From Desulfacinum infernum DSM 9756 (GTDB lineage: Bacteria > Desulfobacterota > Syntrophobacteria > Syntrophobacterales > DSM-9756): a DNA stretch of 62,123 nucleotides. Each line of letters starts with the position of its first letter. Within the stretch, counting starts at the first letter, position 1. The stretch spans positions 1 through 62,123 of the forward strand of contig NZ_FQVB01000026.1 of the NCBI RefSeq assembly GCF_900129305.1, read 5' to 3'. A program made the translations under genes and the position numbers. Positions 50,690 through 61,649 of this stretch are shown here, one piece after another. The notes under the pieces were generated by a model. That model searched no databases and was not told the DNA's origin. It worked only from the letters and a program-made list of their open reading frames with translations.

Positions 50690-51967
50690 CTACGCCCTGG
50701 GAAAGGTTCCTCTCGGCACCACGGTAATCCCCCGCGGCGTCACCACAAAGTGCTTGCGATCCTCCGCCGGGTTCAAGCCGATTTGGGTGTCCGGCGGGAT
50801 CACGTTATCCTTGTCGATGATGGCCTTTTTGATCCGGCAACGCCGCCCCACCTCCACGTTGTCCATCACCACCGATTCGTCCACTTCCGCCCAACTATTG
50901 ACGATGACATTGTAGGACAAGACGGAATTTCGCACCACGCCCCCGCTGATGATACACCCGTGGGGCACCACCGAATCCAGGGCCGTTCCCACCCGCTGTT
51001 TTTCCGAACCATGCCGGGCGAAGACGAACTTGGCGGGAGGCACCTGCCGGGTGAGGCCCCGGATGGGCCACCGGCGCCCGTAAAGGTTGAAAAAGGGGTT
51101 GAGCCCGGTCAGATCCATATTGGCATTCCAGTAGGCGTCCAGGCTGCCCACGTCGCGCCAGTAGGAAGAATCGCGAGTGGGGTCTTCCCGCTGGAAGCGA
51201 TAGCCCACCGAAGGAACATAGACGGGCACGTCGTCCTTGATGTGATTGTAGCGCCGGTAGGGATAGGCGTAGGCGTTGCCCTCCCGCACCAGCCAGGGGA
51301 TGATGTCCCTCCCGAAGTCCTCGTACCGGCTTTCCTTGAGCACGCGCAAAAGGACTTCCGTGCGGAAGAGGTAGATTCCCATGGAAGCCAGGCTCTTTCG
51401 GGGGTCGTCGGGCATGGGGGTGGGATCCGCAGGCTTTTCCTGGAAGCCGCAGATTTTCAAGTCCGCATCCACCTGGGCGATGCCGAAGGCGGAGGCCGTG
51501 GCCCGGTCCACTTCCAGAAGGCTCACGGTCACGTCCGCATCCTTTTCCTCGTGGAACCGGCGAAAGATGCCGTAATCCATCTTATAGACGTGGTCGCCGG
51601 ACAGAATCAGCACATGCTTCGGCCGTTCCCTCTCGATCAGATACAAGTTCTGGCGCACCGAATCGGCCGTCCCACGGTACCAGTCCTCGCCCAGGCGCTG
51701 CTGGGGAGCCACGATCCTCAGGAAGTGGCCCAGCGCCCCCGAGAAGATGTTCCAGCCGTCCTCCAGGTGATCCACCAGGGACTGGGACTTGTACTGGGTG
51801 AAGACGAGGATCTTGTAGAGCTGGGAATTGACGCAGTTGCTCAAGGGAATGTCGATCAGACGGTAGATGCCTCCGAAAGGAACGGCCGGCTTGCAGCGGT
51901 CGCGCGTCAAAGGCAGCAGCCTTTCGCCTCTCCCCCCCGCCATGATGATGGTCAGCACGTCCTTCAT
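50690..51967 (-). CDS. glgC: Glucose-1-phosphate adenylyltransferase
   Basis: 425 residues. Nucleotidyltransferase core MAGGRGERLLPLTRDRCKPAVPFGG (pyrophosphorylase loop), HVYKMDYG (metal-binding Asp) and a C-terminal left-handed beta-helix. It makes ADP-glucose for glycogen synthesis. No other glg gene is adjacent. The convergent FapA-like gene ends 41 bp away. Confidence 0.93.
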   Translation of the reverse strand: MKDVLTIIMAGGRGERLLPLTRDRCKPAVPFGGIYRLIDIPLSNCVNSQLYKILVFTQYKSQSLVDHLEDGWNIFSGALGHFLRIVAPQQRLGEDWYRGTADSVRQNLYLIERERPKHVLILSGDHVYKMDYGIFRRFHEEKDADVTVSLLEVDRATASAFGIAQVDADLKICGFQEKPADPTPMPDDPRKSLASMGIYLFRTEVLLRVLKESRYEDFGRDIIPWLVREGNAYAYPYRRYNHIKDDVPVYVPSVGYRFQREDPTRDSSYWRDVGSLDAYWNANMDLTGLNPFFNLYGRRWPIRGLTRQVPPAKFVFARHGSEKQRVGTALDSVVPHGCIISGGVVRNSVLSYNVIVNSWAEVDESVVMDNVEVGRRCRIKKAIIDKDNVIPPDTQIGLNPAEDRKHFVVTPRGITVVPRGTFPRA

Positions 51968-51998
51968 GATTCACCTTCGATAGCGGGCACTCGGTGCC

Positions 51999-52526
51999 TC
52001 AGTTCACGTACCGATCCATATCCCCGGGCAGCTGATGGTCCCGATAGACCACCTTGCCTTCCTTGTCCACGATCACAAAAAGAGGAATCCCCTGGACCCG
52101 GTAGGCTTGCGTGACGGCGCTGTTGCCGTCGTAGAGCACCTTGAAGGGCATGGGATGGGCTTTCTGATAGCGCTTCACCTTGGTGAAGGATTCCCCGGAA
52201 CCCACATTGATGGCCAGGATCTCCAGCCGGTCGTCGGCGATCTCCCGTCTCAGCTTGGCCACCTCGGGCTTGACCGACCGGCACGCAGGACACCAAATGG
52301 CCCAGAAGTAGAGCAGCACCGGCCTTTTTCCCAGATAGTCGCTCAGGCGCACCCGGGTTCCGTCCACGGCGGGGAGCTCAAAATCGGCCGCTTCGGCGGT
52401 GCCTCCCGCACCTATAAGGCCCATCACCTTGTCCATCATGGACTGAGCCGGGGCCGCGGCACAAAGGGCGGCCACCAGAACCGCCGCCAGCACGACCGCC
52501 GTTGCCGATCGAAACTCTTTCCTCAT
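51999..52526 (-). CDS. TlpA-family thiol:disulfide thioredoxin-like protein
   Basis: 175 residues. Signal peptide (VVLAAVLVAALCAAAPAQS), then ELPAVDGTRVRLSDYLGKRPVLLYFWAIWCPAC with the redox pair C79-x2-C82, and GIPLFVIVDKEGKVV with the cis-Pro. It acts in the periplasm, probably receiving electrons from the CcdA-like protein encoded just upstream. ATGA overlap with ccdA (52523-52526) links their translation. Confidence 0.9.
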   Translation of the reverse strand: MRKEFRSATAVVLAAVLVAALCAAAPAQSMMDKVMGLIGAGGTAEAADFELPAVDGTRVRLSDYLGKRPVLLYFWAIWCPACRSVKPEVAKLRREIADDRLEILAINVGSGESFTKVKRYQKAHPMPFKVLYDGNSAVTQAYRVQGIPLFVIVDKEGKVVYRDHQLPGDMDRYVN

Positions 52527-53230
52527 ATCCACATCTCCCCTGCTTTCACGAAAAAGTATTCGGATGCAATCAACATAAGCACGGCAAAACCCCTCTGCAC
52601 CCTTTTGAGCCACACGCCCGACCTGGGCAGGGAGGCCAGCACGCCGGTGAAGGTCCCCACCACAATCACCAGACTGCCCATACCATAGGCAAAGACGAAG
52701 AGCATCATGCCCCCCCAGAGGACACTCTTGCCCGTGGCCACGAGGGTGAGGAGCACCCCGAGAATCGGGGTGGTGCACGGACTGATCACCAGGGCCGAAG
52801 CCCCCCCCACCAGGATGCTGCTCAGCACCTCATAACCCGGCACACAGCGCACCTGAACACGGCTGAGAAAGGCCGGCACCGGCATGGGGATGACTTCCAG
52901 CATGGCCAGGCAACAGAGGAGACAGATGTTGCCCACCACCAGGTAGATCCACGGGTTCATGGTGAGGGAGCCGAACATGCGCCCCGTGGCCGCGGCCAGA
53001 AATCCCAGCAGCGAATAGACGATGGCGATCCCCAGCACATAGAAAGAAGACAAAATAAGCCCCTTGTATCGGCTCCCCTGAGCCCGACTGCCCACAAAGG
53101 CCACGGTGATGGGCAGCATGGGATAGGTGCAGGGAGTAAACCCGGCCAAGACCCCGCCGCCGAAGGCCAAAAGAAGCGCCAGCCAGGGATTGGAGGTGGC
53201 TATGGATTCAAATTGATTCATCCATTCCAC
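52523..53230 (-). CDS. ccdA: CcdA/DsbD-type membrane electron-transfer protein
   Basis: 235 residues, about six transmembrane helices. GVLAGFTPCTYPMLPITVAFVG and ALVISPCTTPILGVLLTLVA contain the paired redox cysteines of the CcdA/DsbD beta domain. It moves reducing power from cytoplasmic thioredoxin to the periplasmic TlpA-like protein. The start overlaps the end of recO by 23 bp. Confidence 0.9.
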   Translation of the reverse strand: MEWMNQFESIATSNPWLALLLAFGGGVLAGFTPCTYPMLPITVAFVGSRAQGSRYKGLILSSFYVLGIAIVYSLLGFLAAATGRMFGSLTMNPWIYLVVGNICLLCCLAMLEVIPMPVPAFLSRVQVRCVPGYEVLSSILVGGASALVISPCTTPILGVLLTLVATGKSVLWGGMMLFVFAYGMGSLVIVVGTFTGVLASLPRSGVWLKRVQRGFAVLMLIASEYFFVKAGEMWI

Positions 53231-54008
53231 GGTGGTTCCTTTCCTTTTGCGGGAGCGGCACAGCTCCCGGCGGATTCAAGATTTTCATGCACCGGAGTCT
53301 CCGCCCGCTCTGATGTTCCATCCACGTGGCCATGGCTCGGACAAGGGCCCGGGCGGCGTCTTTTCGAAAGCGCATCCTCCAGAGCTTTTCGGGCGGAGCC
53401 GCTGCGGCCAGGCGCATGAGCAGGACGGATCCCCTGTCCAGCGAAACGCTCTCCGATGGCTGCAGCCCGTGCTCGGAGCACAAGAGGAGGCCCCGCGGAA
53501 GATTCCAGATCCAGCCCTGCCCCCGTTCCAACCCTTTTCCGCACTGGGAACACCGTTCCAGGGCGGGCATGTTTCCGGAGAGCACCACCAGCCGAAGCAG
53601 GAACAGCGCCGTCACATTCCAGGGATCCCGATCGCTGCCCAACCGCTCCAAGCCCCGGCGAAGGAGATGGAACAGCTCGGGCTGGTTCAATCCTTCGGGA
53701 CTCATCCTCAAGACGGCCTCGCACAGCAGGCATGCATGGCCCCAGCGGAAGAAGTCGGAACGGAGAGGTTCATGAAGCTCCAGCAGCTTGCAACCTTCCA
53801 CCCAGAACAATCCCCGACGCACCCTGTAGGACAGGTGCACCACGCTGCCGGTCTCCAGGCTGTTCACGAATCGCTTGCGGCTTCGTCGCGCTCCCTTGGC
53901 GATCCCCCGAACCAGGCCCGCTTCCAGGGTATAGAAACTCACTATGCGATCCGATTCGCCGTAATCGGAGGCATGCAGTACGATGGCTTCCGTCTCGACT
54001 GTTTTCAT
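53208..54008 (-). CDS. recO: DNA repair protein RecO
   Basis: 266 residues. The N-terminal OB fold starts METEAIVLHASDYGESDRIV-like (KTVETEAIVLHASDYGESDR) and GLVRGIAKGARRSRKRF. The zinc-binding part has C-x2-C (RCSQCGKGL) and a later LLCSEHG. It loads RecA at gaps with RecF/RecR. ATG 54008 preferred; ATG 54017 is a near alternative. Confidence 0.9.
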   Translation of the reverse strand: MKTVETEAIVLHASDYGESDRIVSFYTLEAGLVRGIAKGARRSRKRFVNSLETGSVVHLSYRVRRGLFWVEGCKLLELHEPLRSDFFRWGHACLLCEAVLRMSPEGLNQPELFHLLRRGLERLGSDRDPWNVTALFLLRLVVLSGNMPALERCSQCGKGLERGQGWIWNLPRGLLLCSEHGLQPSESVSLDRGSVLLMRLAAAAPPEKLWRMRFRKDAARALVRAMATWMEHQSGRRLRCMKILNPPGAVPLPQKERNHRGMDESI

Positions 54009-54182
54009 GAATCCCATGGCCGTTCCCAAGCCGGAGGATGCCGATTGGGGGATTGGGAACACGCGCCTCCCAGCGTCGGGTACGGCCCGGGGCTCTGTTG
54101 CGTGATAAGCGGTTCCCGGCGGAAAGATCCAGGGACGGAAGAGCGGATCAGACGAGCGTCTTTCACGGGCCAGGCACGTCTT

Positions 54183-55328
54183 TCAGGGCTCGGGCATGAA
54201 CCTGGGATTGGGCAGCTTGACGCGGACCACCTCGCCCCTCTGCCCCAGGGGCTTCAAGGGCTTGTCATCCCAGAAGACGCGGATGCCGCCCGCGTTGCCG
54301 ACCCACAGGCGGAGGGTTTCCTGCGCAGAGAAGACCCTTTCTTCACCCGGTTTCATGAGCCAGCTCTCAGACGCAGCTCCGTCCACCCGAACCTGCACCC
54401 AGGATTCTTCAGCGGCCACGATGCGCACCGTGTGCTTTCCCGCCCGGGACTCTTCTGCCTCCGCCCCGGTTTCCGGTTCCGCCGTCTTTTGCAGTTCGGG
54501 CACTGCAACCTGCGGTTCCCCGGCAGATTCATCCGTCGGCGGGACCACTCCGCCGGATTCCGGTTCCATGGCAACCGGAACCGCATCCCCGGCCGGGAGA
54601 ACCGGCGAGCTTGCCTGGTCCAACGGGGTCTCGTCGGACCTTCCTGCCGGGGTTGCACCGTCTTCCGGAGAAGGAACGGGCGAGATGGGCTCCCGGTTCT
54701 CCCCGTCTTCCCCCACTGTTGTCTCTTCGATCTTGGGCACGGAAACGGCGATCGGTGATCCAGCCCCAGGAGCGGGCGCCTCCGCTTCCTTGGACCGCCC
54801 CGGCTCTTCGTCCGGGCTGACGGCTTCCGGAGGCCCCCCCGTTTTCGGAGCGGATTTTCCGGTCGCCAGGTCGGTTGGCAGGTCCTGTTGGCTCGGAACC
54901 GTCGGTGACTCCGACAAGGAAGCCGCCTTTTTCTGCTGATATCCCGGCCACCAGAGGGCCCAGCCGGCGGCCAGAACCGCCACCACCGCGAAAAGGGCGA
55001 GAACCCCGAAAAAGAATTTCCCCCGGGATGGGGCCGACTTCATCCACCCCTCAAAGCGCCGCAGCCGGTCCCTTTCGTCGTCGTACTGGTGGATTTCGGT
55101 TCCGTATTCTTCCAGAATGGGGCGCGGGTCGATACCAAGGGCCTCACAGTAGGTCCTCAGGAAGCCCCGAATCAGCAGGGGCGTCCCGATCACTTCCAGC
55201 TCCCCCTCTTCGATGGCGCGCAGCACCTTCACACTGATCCGAGTATGCCGGGATACGGCATCCAGGGTCAGTTGCTGCCTTTTCCGCTCACCTTCAAGAA
55301 AGGCACCGATCTCCCGCATCGCCTCCAT
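54183..55328 (-). CDS. RodZ-like helix-turn-helix protein with DUF4115 domain
   Basis: 381 residues. N-terminal HTH_25 (REIGAFLEGERKRQQLTLDAVSRHTRISVKVLRAIEEG), a single transmembrane helix (FFFGVLALFAVVAVLAAGWALWW), a long Pro/Glu/Ala-rich linker (about 140-290) and a C-terminal DUF4115 domain (EESWVQVRVDGAASESWLM). This domain order is that of RodZ, which ties the MreB cytoskeleton to cell-wall growth. The linker is unusually long and low in complexity. 75 bp downstream of the SurA-like gene. Confidence 0.85.
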   Translation of the reverse strand: MEAMREIGAFLEGERKRQQLTLDAVSRHTRISVKVLRAIEEGELEVIGTPLLIRGFLRTYCEALGIDPRPILEEYGTEIHQYDDERDRLRRFEGWMKSAPSRGKFFFGVLALFAVVAVLAAGWALWWPGYQQKKAASLSESPTVPSQQDLPTDLATGKSAPKTGGPPEAVSPDEEPGRSKEAEAPAPGAGSPIAVSVPKIEETTVGEDGENREPISPVPSPEDGATPAGRSDETPLDQASSPVLPAGDAVPVAMEPESGGVVPPTDESAGEPQVAVPELQKTAEPETGAEAEESRAGKHTVRIVAAEESWVQVRVDGAASESWLMKPGEERVFSAQETLRLWVGNAGGIRVFWDDKPLKPLGQRGEVVRVKLPNPRFMPEP

Positions 55329-55403
55329 GGGCAAACCGCCTTTCCTTTCGTGGCAACCTCATGATTGGCTGATCATTCCCCGTCCACCCCCCGTAGCCTT
55401 AGG

Positions 55404-56396
55404 TCAGGACCCCTCCGAGGGCGGCGCCAGGTGCACCTGGATGAAGGACTTGGCCTCCAACTCCCGGATCCACTTCTCGTATTTCTTGTTCACTTCCTGT
55501 TGGAACAGCTCCTGCCGGGCCTTCTCGCGCAGTCTCTCATCCACGCTCTTCAAGTCCGTCCTCTGCACATCCAGAAGCTTCACGATATAGAATCCCGCTG
55601 ACGACTCCACCACTTGACTCACGCCTCCCACTTCCAGATCCCGCGTGACGCGTTCCAGGGGGCCTGCCAGGTCTTTGGCCTTGATGTAGCCGATGTCGCC
55701 TCCCTGGTCCGCCCCGGGCCCCTGCGAATAGGCCCGGGCCAGGCCGGCAAAGTCCGCACCGTCCCGGATCTTGGCCAGGATCTCTTCCGCCTTCTGGCGG
55801 GCCGCCGCCCGTTGGGTCGCGTCCGCTCCAGCCGGGAGGAAGATCACGGCCAGCCGTCTCTTTTCCTCCGGATCGTTTCGCTGGTCCCTCAGATAGGCGT
55901 CCACCTGATCTTCGGTGATGACGGTCTTGGATTTCAGAACTCGCTCGATGAGCCGGGCCCGTTCCATATCTTCCCGAATCTTTGCTTTGAGCTGCTCCAG
56001 TGTCCGCCCCTCCCGTCGGAGCATCTCGGCCAGTTGCTCGTCATCGAGCCCGTTGGCCTCCTTGATGCGCTCCAAGGCCCCTTCCACCTCCCGCTCGCTC
56101 ACGGAGATCTTGAGCCGGGCCACTTCCTGGGCCGTGAGCTTCTCGCGGATCATTTGTCGAAGAACTTCCGTTTTGAGAAGATCCATCTGGGCGGCGGCGA
56201 CGGACGCCAGACTCTGCCCCGACATCTGCGCGATGGCCTTGACCCGCTCTTCCAGCTCGCTGTTGAGAATGATGTCGTCATTGACGACCGCCACGATCCA
56301 GTCCACCGGTTTTGCGCCGGCCTTGCCCATCAGTCCCAAGCACAGAAGAACCATCAGCGCGCAGGCAAACCCATGTGGAGAGAATAATCTTTTCAT
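55404..56396 (-). CDS. SurA-like periplasmic peptidyl-prolyl isomerase
   Basis: 330 residues. Signal peptide (FACALMVLLCLGLMGKAGA), SurA N-terminal domain (DWIVAVVNDDIILNSELEERVKAI) and a parvulin PPIase domain (RLAVIFLPAGADATQRAAARQKAEEILAKIRDGADFAGLARAYSQGPGADQGGDIGYI). It helps fold outer-membrane proteins. ATG 56396 has AAAGGAT upstream. One parvulin domain rather than two, which is common outside gammaproteobacteria. 75 bp downstream of mfd. Confidence 0.88.
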   Translation of the reverse strand: MKRLFSPHGFACALMVLLCLGLMGKAGAKPVDWIVAVVNDDIILNSELEERVKAIAQMSGQSLASVAAAQMDLLKTEVLRQMIREKLTAQEVARLKISVSEREVEGALERIKEANGLDDEQLAEMLRREGRTLEQLKAKIREDMERARLIERVLKSKTVITEDQVDAYLRDQRNDPEEKRRLAVIFLPAGADATQRAAARQKAEEILAKIRDGADFAGLARAYSQGPGADQGGDIGYIKAKDLAGPLERVTRDLEVGGVSQVVESSAGFYIVKLLDVQRTDLKSVDERLREKARQELFQQEVNKKYEKWIRELEAKSFIQVHLAPPSEGS

Positions 56397-56471
56397 CTTG
56401 GGGAAATCCTTTCTCAACGTCGGGAGGGTTCCCCGCCGAAGTTCAGGCCGGGGCCGGGCAAGTTTTTAAAA

Positions 56472-59400
56472 TCACTCACTAACCTGCTTGTCAGACCTGA
56501 TGTCCCTACCATGTTCCACCAATACTTGCAAGATCCTTTTCAGCTTGGCCGCGGCGGCCAGACCGCCCCGTGACGCCATTTCGACCACCAGCTTGCGATC
56601 CCCCTCCAGACGCGCGAAGCACTTGAGTTCATTCAGTTGCCCCTGAACAGGCGCGATGTTTACCGGGTCCGCAAAGGTGAACCGGAAGACCTCCGGGTCG
56701 CCGTCCAGCCGCGCCACCCGCAGCTGCTGCATCATGAGGCGCATGCGGGCGAGCAGCAGCAGGGTCTTGGCTTCGTCGGGCAGAGGGCCGTAGCGGTCCC
56801 GCCATTCCCGCGCGGTGTCGTCGATGTCTTCCTGGCTCCTGGAGCTGGAAAGGCGCTTGTAGGCCACCAGCCGCTGATCCGCATCGGGAATGTAGGCGGT
56901 GGGCAGGTAGGCCGCCACGGGAATGTTGATTTCCGGGTCCAAGGGGGACTCTTCGGGTTCTTCGCCCTTGAGGCGCCGCACCGTCTCTTCCAGGAGTTCC
57001 AGGTAGAGCTCGTAGCCCACGGCGCTGATGTGCCCCGACTGGGCGGACCCCAGGATCGCACCGCCGCCTCGGATCTGCAGGTCGTTCAGGGCGATCTTGA
57101 ATCCCGAGCCCAGCTCGCTGAAATCCATGAGGGCCCGCAGCCGCTTCTGAGCGTCCCGGGTGACCAGATGTTCCCCGGGAATGAGCAAGTAGGCGTAGGC
57201 CTGTTCGGAGGACCGGCCCACCCGGCCCCGGAGCTGGTAGATTTGGGCCAGGCCCATCTTGTCCGCCCGGTTGATGATGATGGTGTTGGCGGCGGGAATG
57301 TCCAGCCCAGACTCAATGATGGTGGTGCACACCAGCACGTCCACCTTTCGGTTGACGAAGTCCATCATCACCTTTTCCAACTCCCGCTCCCGCATCTGGC
57401 CGTGGGCCACTCCCACGCGGGCTTCCGGAACCAGTGCGCGGATCCGGGCCGCCATCTTCAGGATGGACTGGACATGGTTGTGGACGAAGAAGACCTGGCC
57501 GCCTCTGCGCAACTCCCGATGAATGGCTTCCCGAATGGTGAATTCGTCGTACTTGCACACCGACGTCTCCACGGCCTTCCGGTCCTGAGGCGGAGTTTCG
57601 ATGGTGCTCAGATCCCGAATGCCGGAAAGGGCCATGTGCAAGGTGCGGGGAATGGGCGTGGCCGTGAGGGTGAGCACATCCACGGAAACCCTCAGTTCCT
57701 TGAGCCGCTCTTTGTGGCGGACGCCGAACCGCTGCTCTTCGTCCACGATGAGCAGGCCCAGGTCTTTGAATTCCACGTCCTTCTGGAGGAGCCGGTGGGT
57801 ACCGATCACGATGTCCAACGTCCCGGAGCGCAGCCGTTCCAGGATCTCTTTTTGCTGGGCCGGCGTTCGGAAACGGCTGAGCACATCCACCGTGACCGGG
57901 AAATCCTTAAGGCGCTCGGAAAAGGTGGCGTAGTGCTGTTCCGCCAAAACCGTGGTGGGCACCAGCATGGCCACCTGTTTGCCGTCCAGGACGGCCTTGA
58001 AGGCGGCCCGTAGCGCCACCTCCGTCTTGCCGTACCCCACGTCCCCGCAGATCAGGCGGTCCATGGGCCGGGGGGAACACATGTCCTGGAGCACATCCTC
58101 GATGGCCCGCATCTGGTCGGGTGTCTCGTCGTAGGCGAAACGGGCTTCGAATTCCCGGTAGTAGTTGTCCGGCGGGCTGAAGGCGGTGCCCTCCCGGACA
58201 TGGCGGAGGGCATAGATCCTGAGCAGTTCCCGGGCCACCTTCTCGGCCGACTCCCGGGCCTTTTTCTTGGCGTTTTCCCAGGACTTTCCGCCCAGCTTGT
58301 CCACCCGGGGTTCCTGGCCTTCCACCCCCAGGTATTTCTGGACCTTGTGCAGCTTGTCCACGGGCACGTAGAGACGGTCCCCGTCCTGGTACTCCAGGTG
58401 CAGGAAGTCGCTTTCCATGCCCCCGGCCTTCAAATGGACCAAGCCTTTATACACCCCGATGCCGTGGTCCACGTGGACCACGAGATCCCCCACATGGAGA
58501 TCCTGGAAGGAACTGATGAAGACCCCGGCCAGGGGCTTGGCACCCCGACGCCGCCAGGGCCTCTTGCCGAACACTTCCGATTCGGCCACAAGGGCCAGAC
58601 GCTGGGCCGGCCAGACGAATCCCGCCCGAAGGGGGCCCACGGAAAGGTGGAGTTCCCGGCCTTCCGGATCCGCACCTTGCCCCACGTCCGAACCCCGCAT
58701 GGCCCCTTTCACGTCCAGTCCGTAGTTGGCCAAAAGGTCCTTGAGGCGCACCGCCCGTTCCTTGGCATCGCAAACCACCACCGTGGCCAGGCCCTCCTCC
58801 TGCCATTGAAGCAGGCGCCGAGCCAGCGGCTCCAGAAGCCGCTCGCGCCTGGGATGGCTCTGGATGGCCAGCTTCAGGTCCTCTTGGCCGTGCACCCCCA
58901 CGTTCAGGTGGACCGCCGCCCGATCCCGTTCCGTGACGGCGTTGACCCACACGTTCTGGAACCTAGCACTTCCCTCTTCCACCGCCTCCGGTTCCAGGAA
59001 GAGTTCCCGGGCCGGCCGGCGCCACTGATCGGGATCCTCGCGGGATTCCCACTCCCAGAGGGTCTGGCTGTACGTCTCATGGAGGCTCTTGCGGATCTCG
59101 CCCAGATCGGACCAGATCACCAGGGCATTGGAAGGAAGGTAGTCGAAAAAGGAAACCAGCTCGTCGTAGAAGGCGGAAAGGACGGGCTCGAAGGCCGCCA
59201 GCTGATGGCCTTCCTCCAGCTTCTCCATCCACATGTTGGCCACGGAGGGGCTCAGCCGTCCGGAGCTGATTTCGCCGAGGAGGACTTCCCGGGCGCGGGC
59301 CTTGGCCTCAGCGTCCAGGACGATCTCGCTGGCCGGCAGCAGGAGCACCTCCTCCAGCGCCGCCAAAGACCGCTGGGTGCCGGGATGAAAGATCCGAATG

Positions 59401-60062
59401 GCATCCAGTTCCGAGCCGAAAAATTCCAGCCGCAGGGGCCACGGATAGAGCGGAGCGTACACGTCCACCACGTCGCCGCGCCGGCTGAAATCCCCGTATT
59501 CCTCCACCATGGGAACGGGATAGTAGCCACGGACCACCAGACGGCGACACAGGGCGTCCACATCGATCTCTTCCCGGAGCACCCGGTATTCGATTTCCCG
59601 GTTCAGGACCTGCGCCGGCATGAGTCTTTCCAGAACCGCCAGGGCCGAAGCCACCACGATGGGAGGCTCTCCACCATGGCGGAGAGCCCAAAGGGTCTCC
59701 AAGCGTCGGGCCACTCCTTCCATCTTTCCCAGCACCTGAGCCCTGTGGCCGGATCGGGACGGGAAAACGCGCACCCTTTGGGAGAAGGGGTCCGCGGGCC
59801 GGATCCTGTCCCCCCGGAAGTATCGGATTTCTTCCGCCAGCGCCTCGGCTTCCTTGTCGGTGGTGGTGAGCACCACCACGGGCCTCTTGATCTGATCCGG
59901 AAGGCGGGCCGCCCACAGGGCCAAGGCTTGCAGCGGCAGACCGGCCAGGGATACCGGTGAGCGCCCTTCGTCGAGGATTTCCCGGAGCCGGGGGATCGTG
60001 ACGGAACTTTCCGCGCCGAATGAGGAAATCGGCAAGGGATTGCCTGCGTTGTTCAATTGCAA
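56472..60062 (-). CDS. mfd: Transcription-repair coupling factor Mfd
   Basis: 1196 residues, full length. UvrB-homology part at the N-terminus; RNA-polymerase-interacting domain ([16 protein letters not shown]); RecG-like translocase with Walker [64 protein letters not shown]; and a C-terminal TRCF domain. It removes stalled polymerase and recruits UvrA. The start is TTG 60062, set by AGGAGGTG nine bases upstream. Confidence 0.95.
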   Translation of the reverse strand: MQLNNAGNPLPISSFGAESSVTIPRLREILDEGRSPVSLAGLPLQALALWAARLPDQIKRPVVVLTTTDKEAEALAEEIRYFRGDRIRPADPFSQRVRVFPSRSGHRAQVLGKMEGVARRLETLWALRHGGEPPIVVASALAVLERLMPAQVLNREIEYRVLREEIDVDALCRRLVVRGYYPVPMVEEYGDFSRRGDVVDVYAPLYPWPLRLEFFGSELDAIRIFHPGTQRSLAALEEVLLLPASEIVLDAEAKARAREVLLGEISSGRLSPSVANMWMEKLEEGHQLAAFEPVLSAFYDELVSFFDYLPSNALVIWSDLGEIRKSLHETYSQTLWEWESREDPDQWRRPARELFLEPEAVEEGSARFQNVWVNAVTERDRAAVHLNVGVHGQEDLKLAIQSHPRRERLLEPLARRLLQWQEEGLATVVVCDAKERAVRLKDLLANYGLDVKGAMRGSDVGQGADPEGRELHLSVGPLRAGFVWPAQRLALVAESEVFGKRPWRRRGAKPLAGVFISSFQDLHVGDLVVHVDHGIGVYKGLVHLKAGGMESDFLHLEYQDGDRLYVPVDKLHKVQKYLGVEGQEPRVDKLGGKSWENAKKKARESAEKVARELLRIYALRHVREGTAFSPPDNYYREFEARFAYDETPDQMRAIEDVLQDMCSPRPMDRLICGDVGYGKTEVALRAAFKAVLDGKQVAMLVPTTVLAEQHYATFSERLKDFPVTVDVLSRFRTPAQQKEILERLRSGTLDIVIGTHRLLQKDVEFKDLGLLIVDEEQRFGVRHKERLKELRVSVDVLTLTATPIPRTLHMALSGIRDLSTIETPPQDRKAVETSVCKYDEFTIREAIHRELRRGGQVFFVHNHVQSILKMAARIRALVPEARVGVAHGQMRERELEKVMMDFVNRKVDVLVCTTIIESGLDIPAANTIIINRADKMGLAQIYQLRGRVGRSSEQAYAYLLIPGEHLVTRDAQKRLRALMDFSELGSGFKIALNDLQIRGGGAILGSAQSGHISAVGYELYLELLEETVRRLKGEEPEESPLDPEINIPVAAYLPTAYIPDADQRLVAYKRLSSSRSQEDIDDTAREWRDRYGPLPDEAKTLLLLARMRLMMQQLRVARLDGDPEVFRFTFADPVNIAPVQGQLNELKCFARLEGDRKLVVEMASRGGLAAAAKLKRILQVLVEHGRDIRSDKQVSE

Positions 60063-60212
60063 AGTGTCGTGCCACCTCCTGCCTCAAATGTCCCGTGCAC
60101 CTTAATCCCGAATCCCTCTCAGGGCAAGATGCACGGCGCCCGGGTGCTGGACTTCCCGAAGACGTGGACTATAATGGCCGGGTTCTCAAAACGACACGGG
60201 GAAAGGCGGACC
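60063..60212. promoter_or_regulatory. Divergent mfd/selA promoter region
   Basis: 150 bp between mfd (minus) and selA (plus). A TATAAT at 60170-60175 fits a selA -10 box about 38 bp before its ATG; the -35 element is not clear. The mfd Shine-Dalgarno is on the minus strand near 60072-60079. Confidence 0.45.
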
Positions 60213-61649
60213 ATGGAATCGACCGGCAGGGCAGGCAAGCAGGACCTTCTGAGGCGGCTCCCCAGCGTGGATGAAATCCTGAAACAACCCGCGATTGCGG
60301 AAGCGCTGGAACGGATTCCTCGAAAGCTCCTATTGGAAAGCATCCGGGAAGCGTTGGACATCCAGAGGCGCCGCATTCTGGCCGAACAGGCAGGGGAGGA
60401 ATCCTTTTCCCTGGACGTCCGGTGGTTGGCCTCGGAAGCCGTACGGTTGGCCGAAAAGAAGAACGAGTTCACACTCCGCCCGGTGGTGAACGCCACGGGC
60501 ATCGTGGTGCACACGAACCTGGGCCGATCCCTGCTGGCTATGGAAGCCCTGGAAAGACTCCAGGAGGTGTGCCGAGCCTACAACAACCTGGAATACGACC
60601 TGGCCGCCGGCAGAAGAGGATCCCGCTACGTGCACGCCGAAGCCGTCCTGCGGGAGATCACCGGGGCCGAAGCCGCCCTGGTGGTGAACAACAACGCGGC
60701 GGCCGTCTTTTTGGTGCTCAACACCCTGGCCAAGGGCCGCGAAGTCATCGTCTCCCGGGGCCAACTGGTGGAAATCGGAGGATCCTTTCGGATCCCCGAT
60801 GTGATGGCCGCCAGCGGGGCCGTCCTGCGCGAGGTGGGATGCACCAACCGAACCCATCTGCGCGACTATGAGCAGGCCATCACGGAACAGACCGCCTTGC
60901 TCATGAAGGTGCATTGCAGCAACTACCGGGTAATCGGCTTCACGGCGGAAGTGCCGTTGGAGGACATGGCCCGGCTGGCCCACAGCCGGGGCCTGTTGGC
61001 CGTAGAAGACCTGGGAAGTGGCTCCCTGGTGGACGTCTCCCCCTTCGGGCTGCCGGAAGAACCCACGGCCCAACAGGCGCTCAAGGCCGGGGCGGACGTG
61101 GTGACCTTCAGCGGCGACAAGCTCCTGGGAGGCCCCCAGGCGGGCATCATCCTGGGGCGCCGGGACGTCATCGACCGTTGCAAAAAGAATCCACTCACGC
61201 GGGCCCTTCGCGTGGACAAGATGACCCTGGCGGCCCTGGAAGCCACCTTGCGCCTCTATCGGGACGAGCGCCGGGCCTTCGCGGCCGTCCCGACGCTGCG
61301 AATGATCGCCACGCCCCTGGAAACGCTCCGGGAAAGGGCGGAAGAGCTGGCCCGGTTGATCCGAACCTGCCCCGGCGCCCAAAGGCTTTCCGTCCAGGTG
61401 GAAAGGAACGTTTCCCAGGTGGGCGGCGGATCACTTCCGGAAAGGGATCTTCCCACCTACGTGGTCTCCATTCGGTCCGCCACGTGGAGTGCCGCCCGGT
61501 TGGAACAGGCCCTTCGCCATCACACAATCCCCGTCATCGGACGGATCGAATCGGACCGCTACCTGCTGGATGTTCGCACCCTGCAGCCGGGAGACACCCA
61601 GATCATCGCGGAGGCTTTTCAAGCCCTTCTGGCCGATACGAAGAGTTAG
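60213..61649 (+). CDS. selA: L-seryl-tRNA(Sec) selenium transferase
   Basis: 478 residues. RPVVNATGIVVHTNLGRSLL, YNNLEYDLAAGRRGSRYVHAE, ALVVNNNAAAVFLVLNTLA and the PLP lysine K303 in TFSGDKLLGGPQAG are SelA signatures. It converts Ser-tRNA(Sec) to Sec-tRNA(Sec) with selenophosphate, so this organism makes selenoproteins. ATG 60213 follows GGAAAGGCGG. selB, selC and selD are not in the window. The TAG stop coincides with the left end of a MITE-like element. Confidence 0.95.
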   Translation: MESTGRAGKQDLLRRLPSVDEILKQPAIAEALERIPRKLLLESIREALDIQRRRILAEQAGEESFSLDVRWLASEAVRLAEKKNEFTLRPVVNATGIVVHTNLGRSLLAMEALERLQEVCRAYNNLEYDLAAGRRGSRYVHAEAVLREITGAEAALVVNNNAAAVFLVLNTLAKGREVIVSRGQLVEIGGSFRIPDVMAASGAVLREVGCTNRTHLRDYEQAITEQTALLMKVHCSNYRVIGFTAEVPLEDMARLAHSRGLLAVEDLGSGSLVDVSPFGLPEEPTAQQALKAGADVVTFSGDKLLGGPQAGIILGRRDVIDRCKKNPLTRALRVDKMTLAALEATLRLYRDERRAFAAVPTLRMIATPLETLRERAEELARLIRTCPGAQRLSVQVERNVSQVGGGSLPERDLPTYVVSIRSATWSAARLEQALRHHTIPVIGRIESDRYLLDVRTLQPGDTQIIAEAFQALLADTKS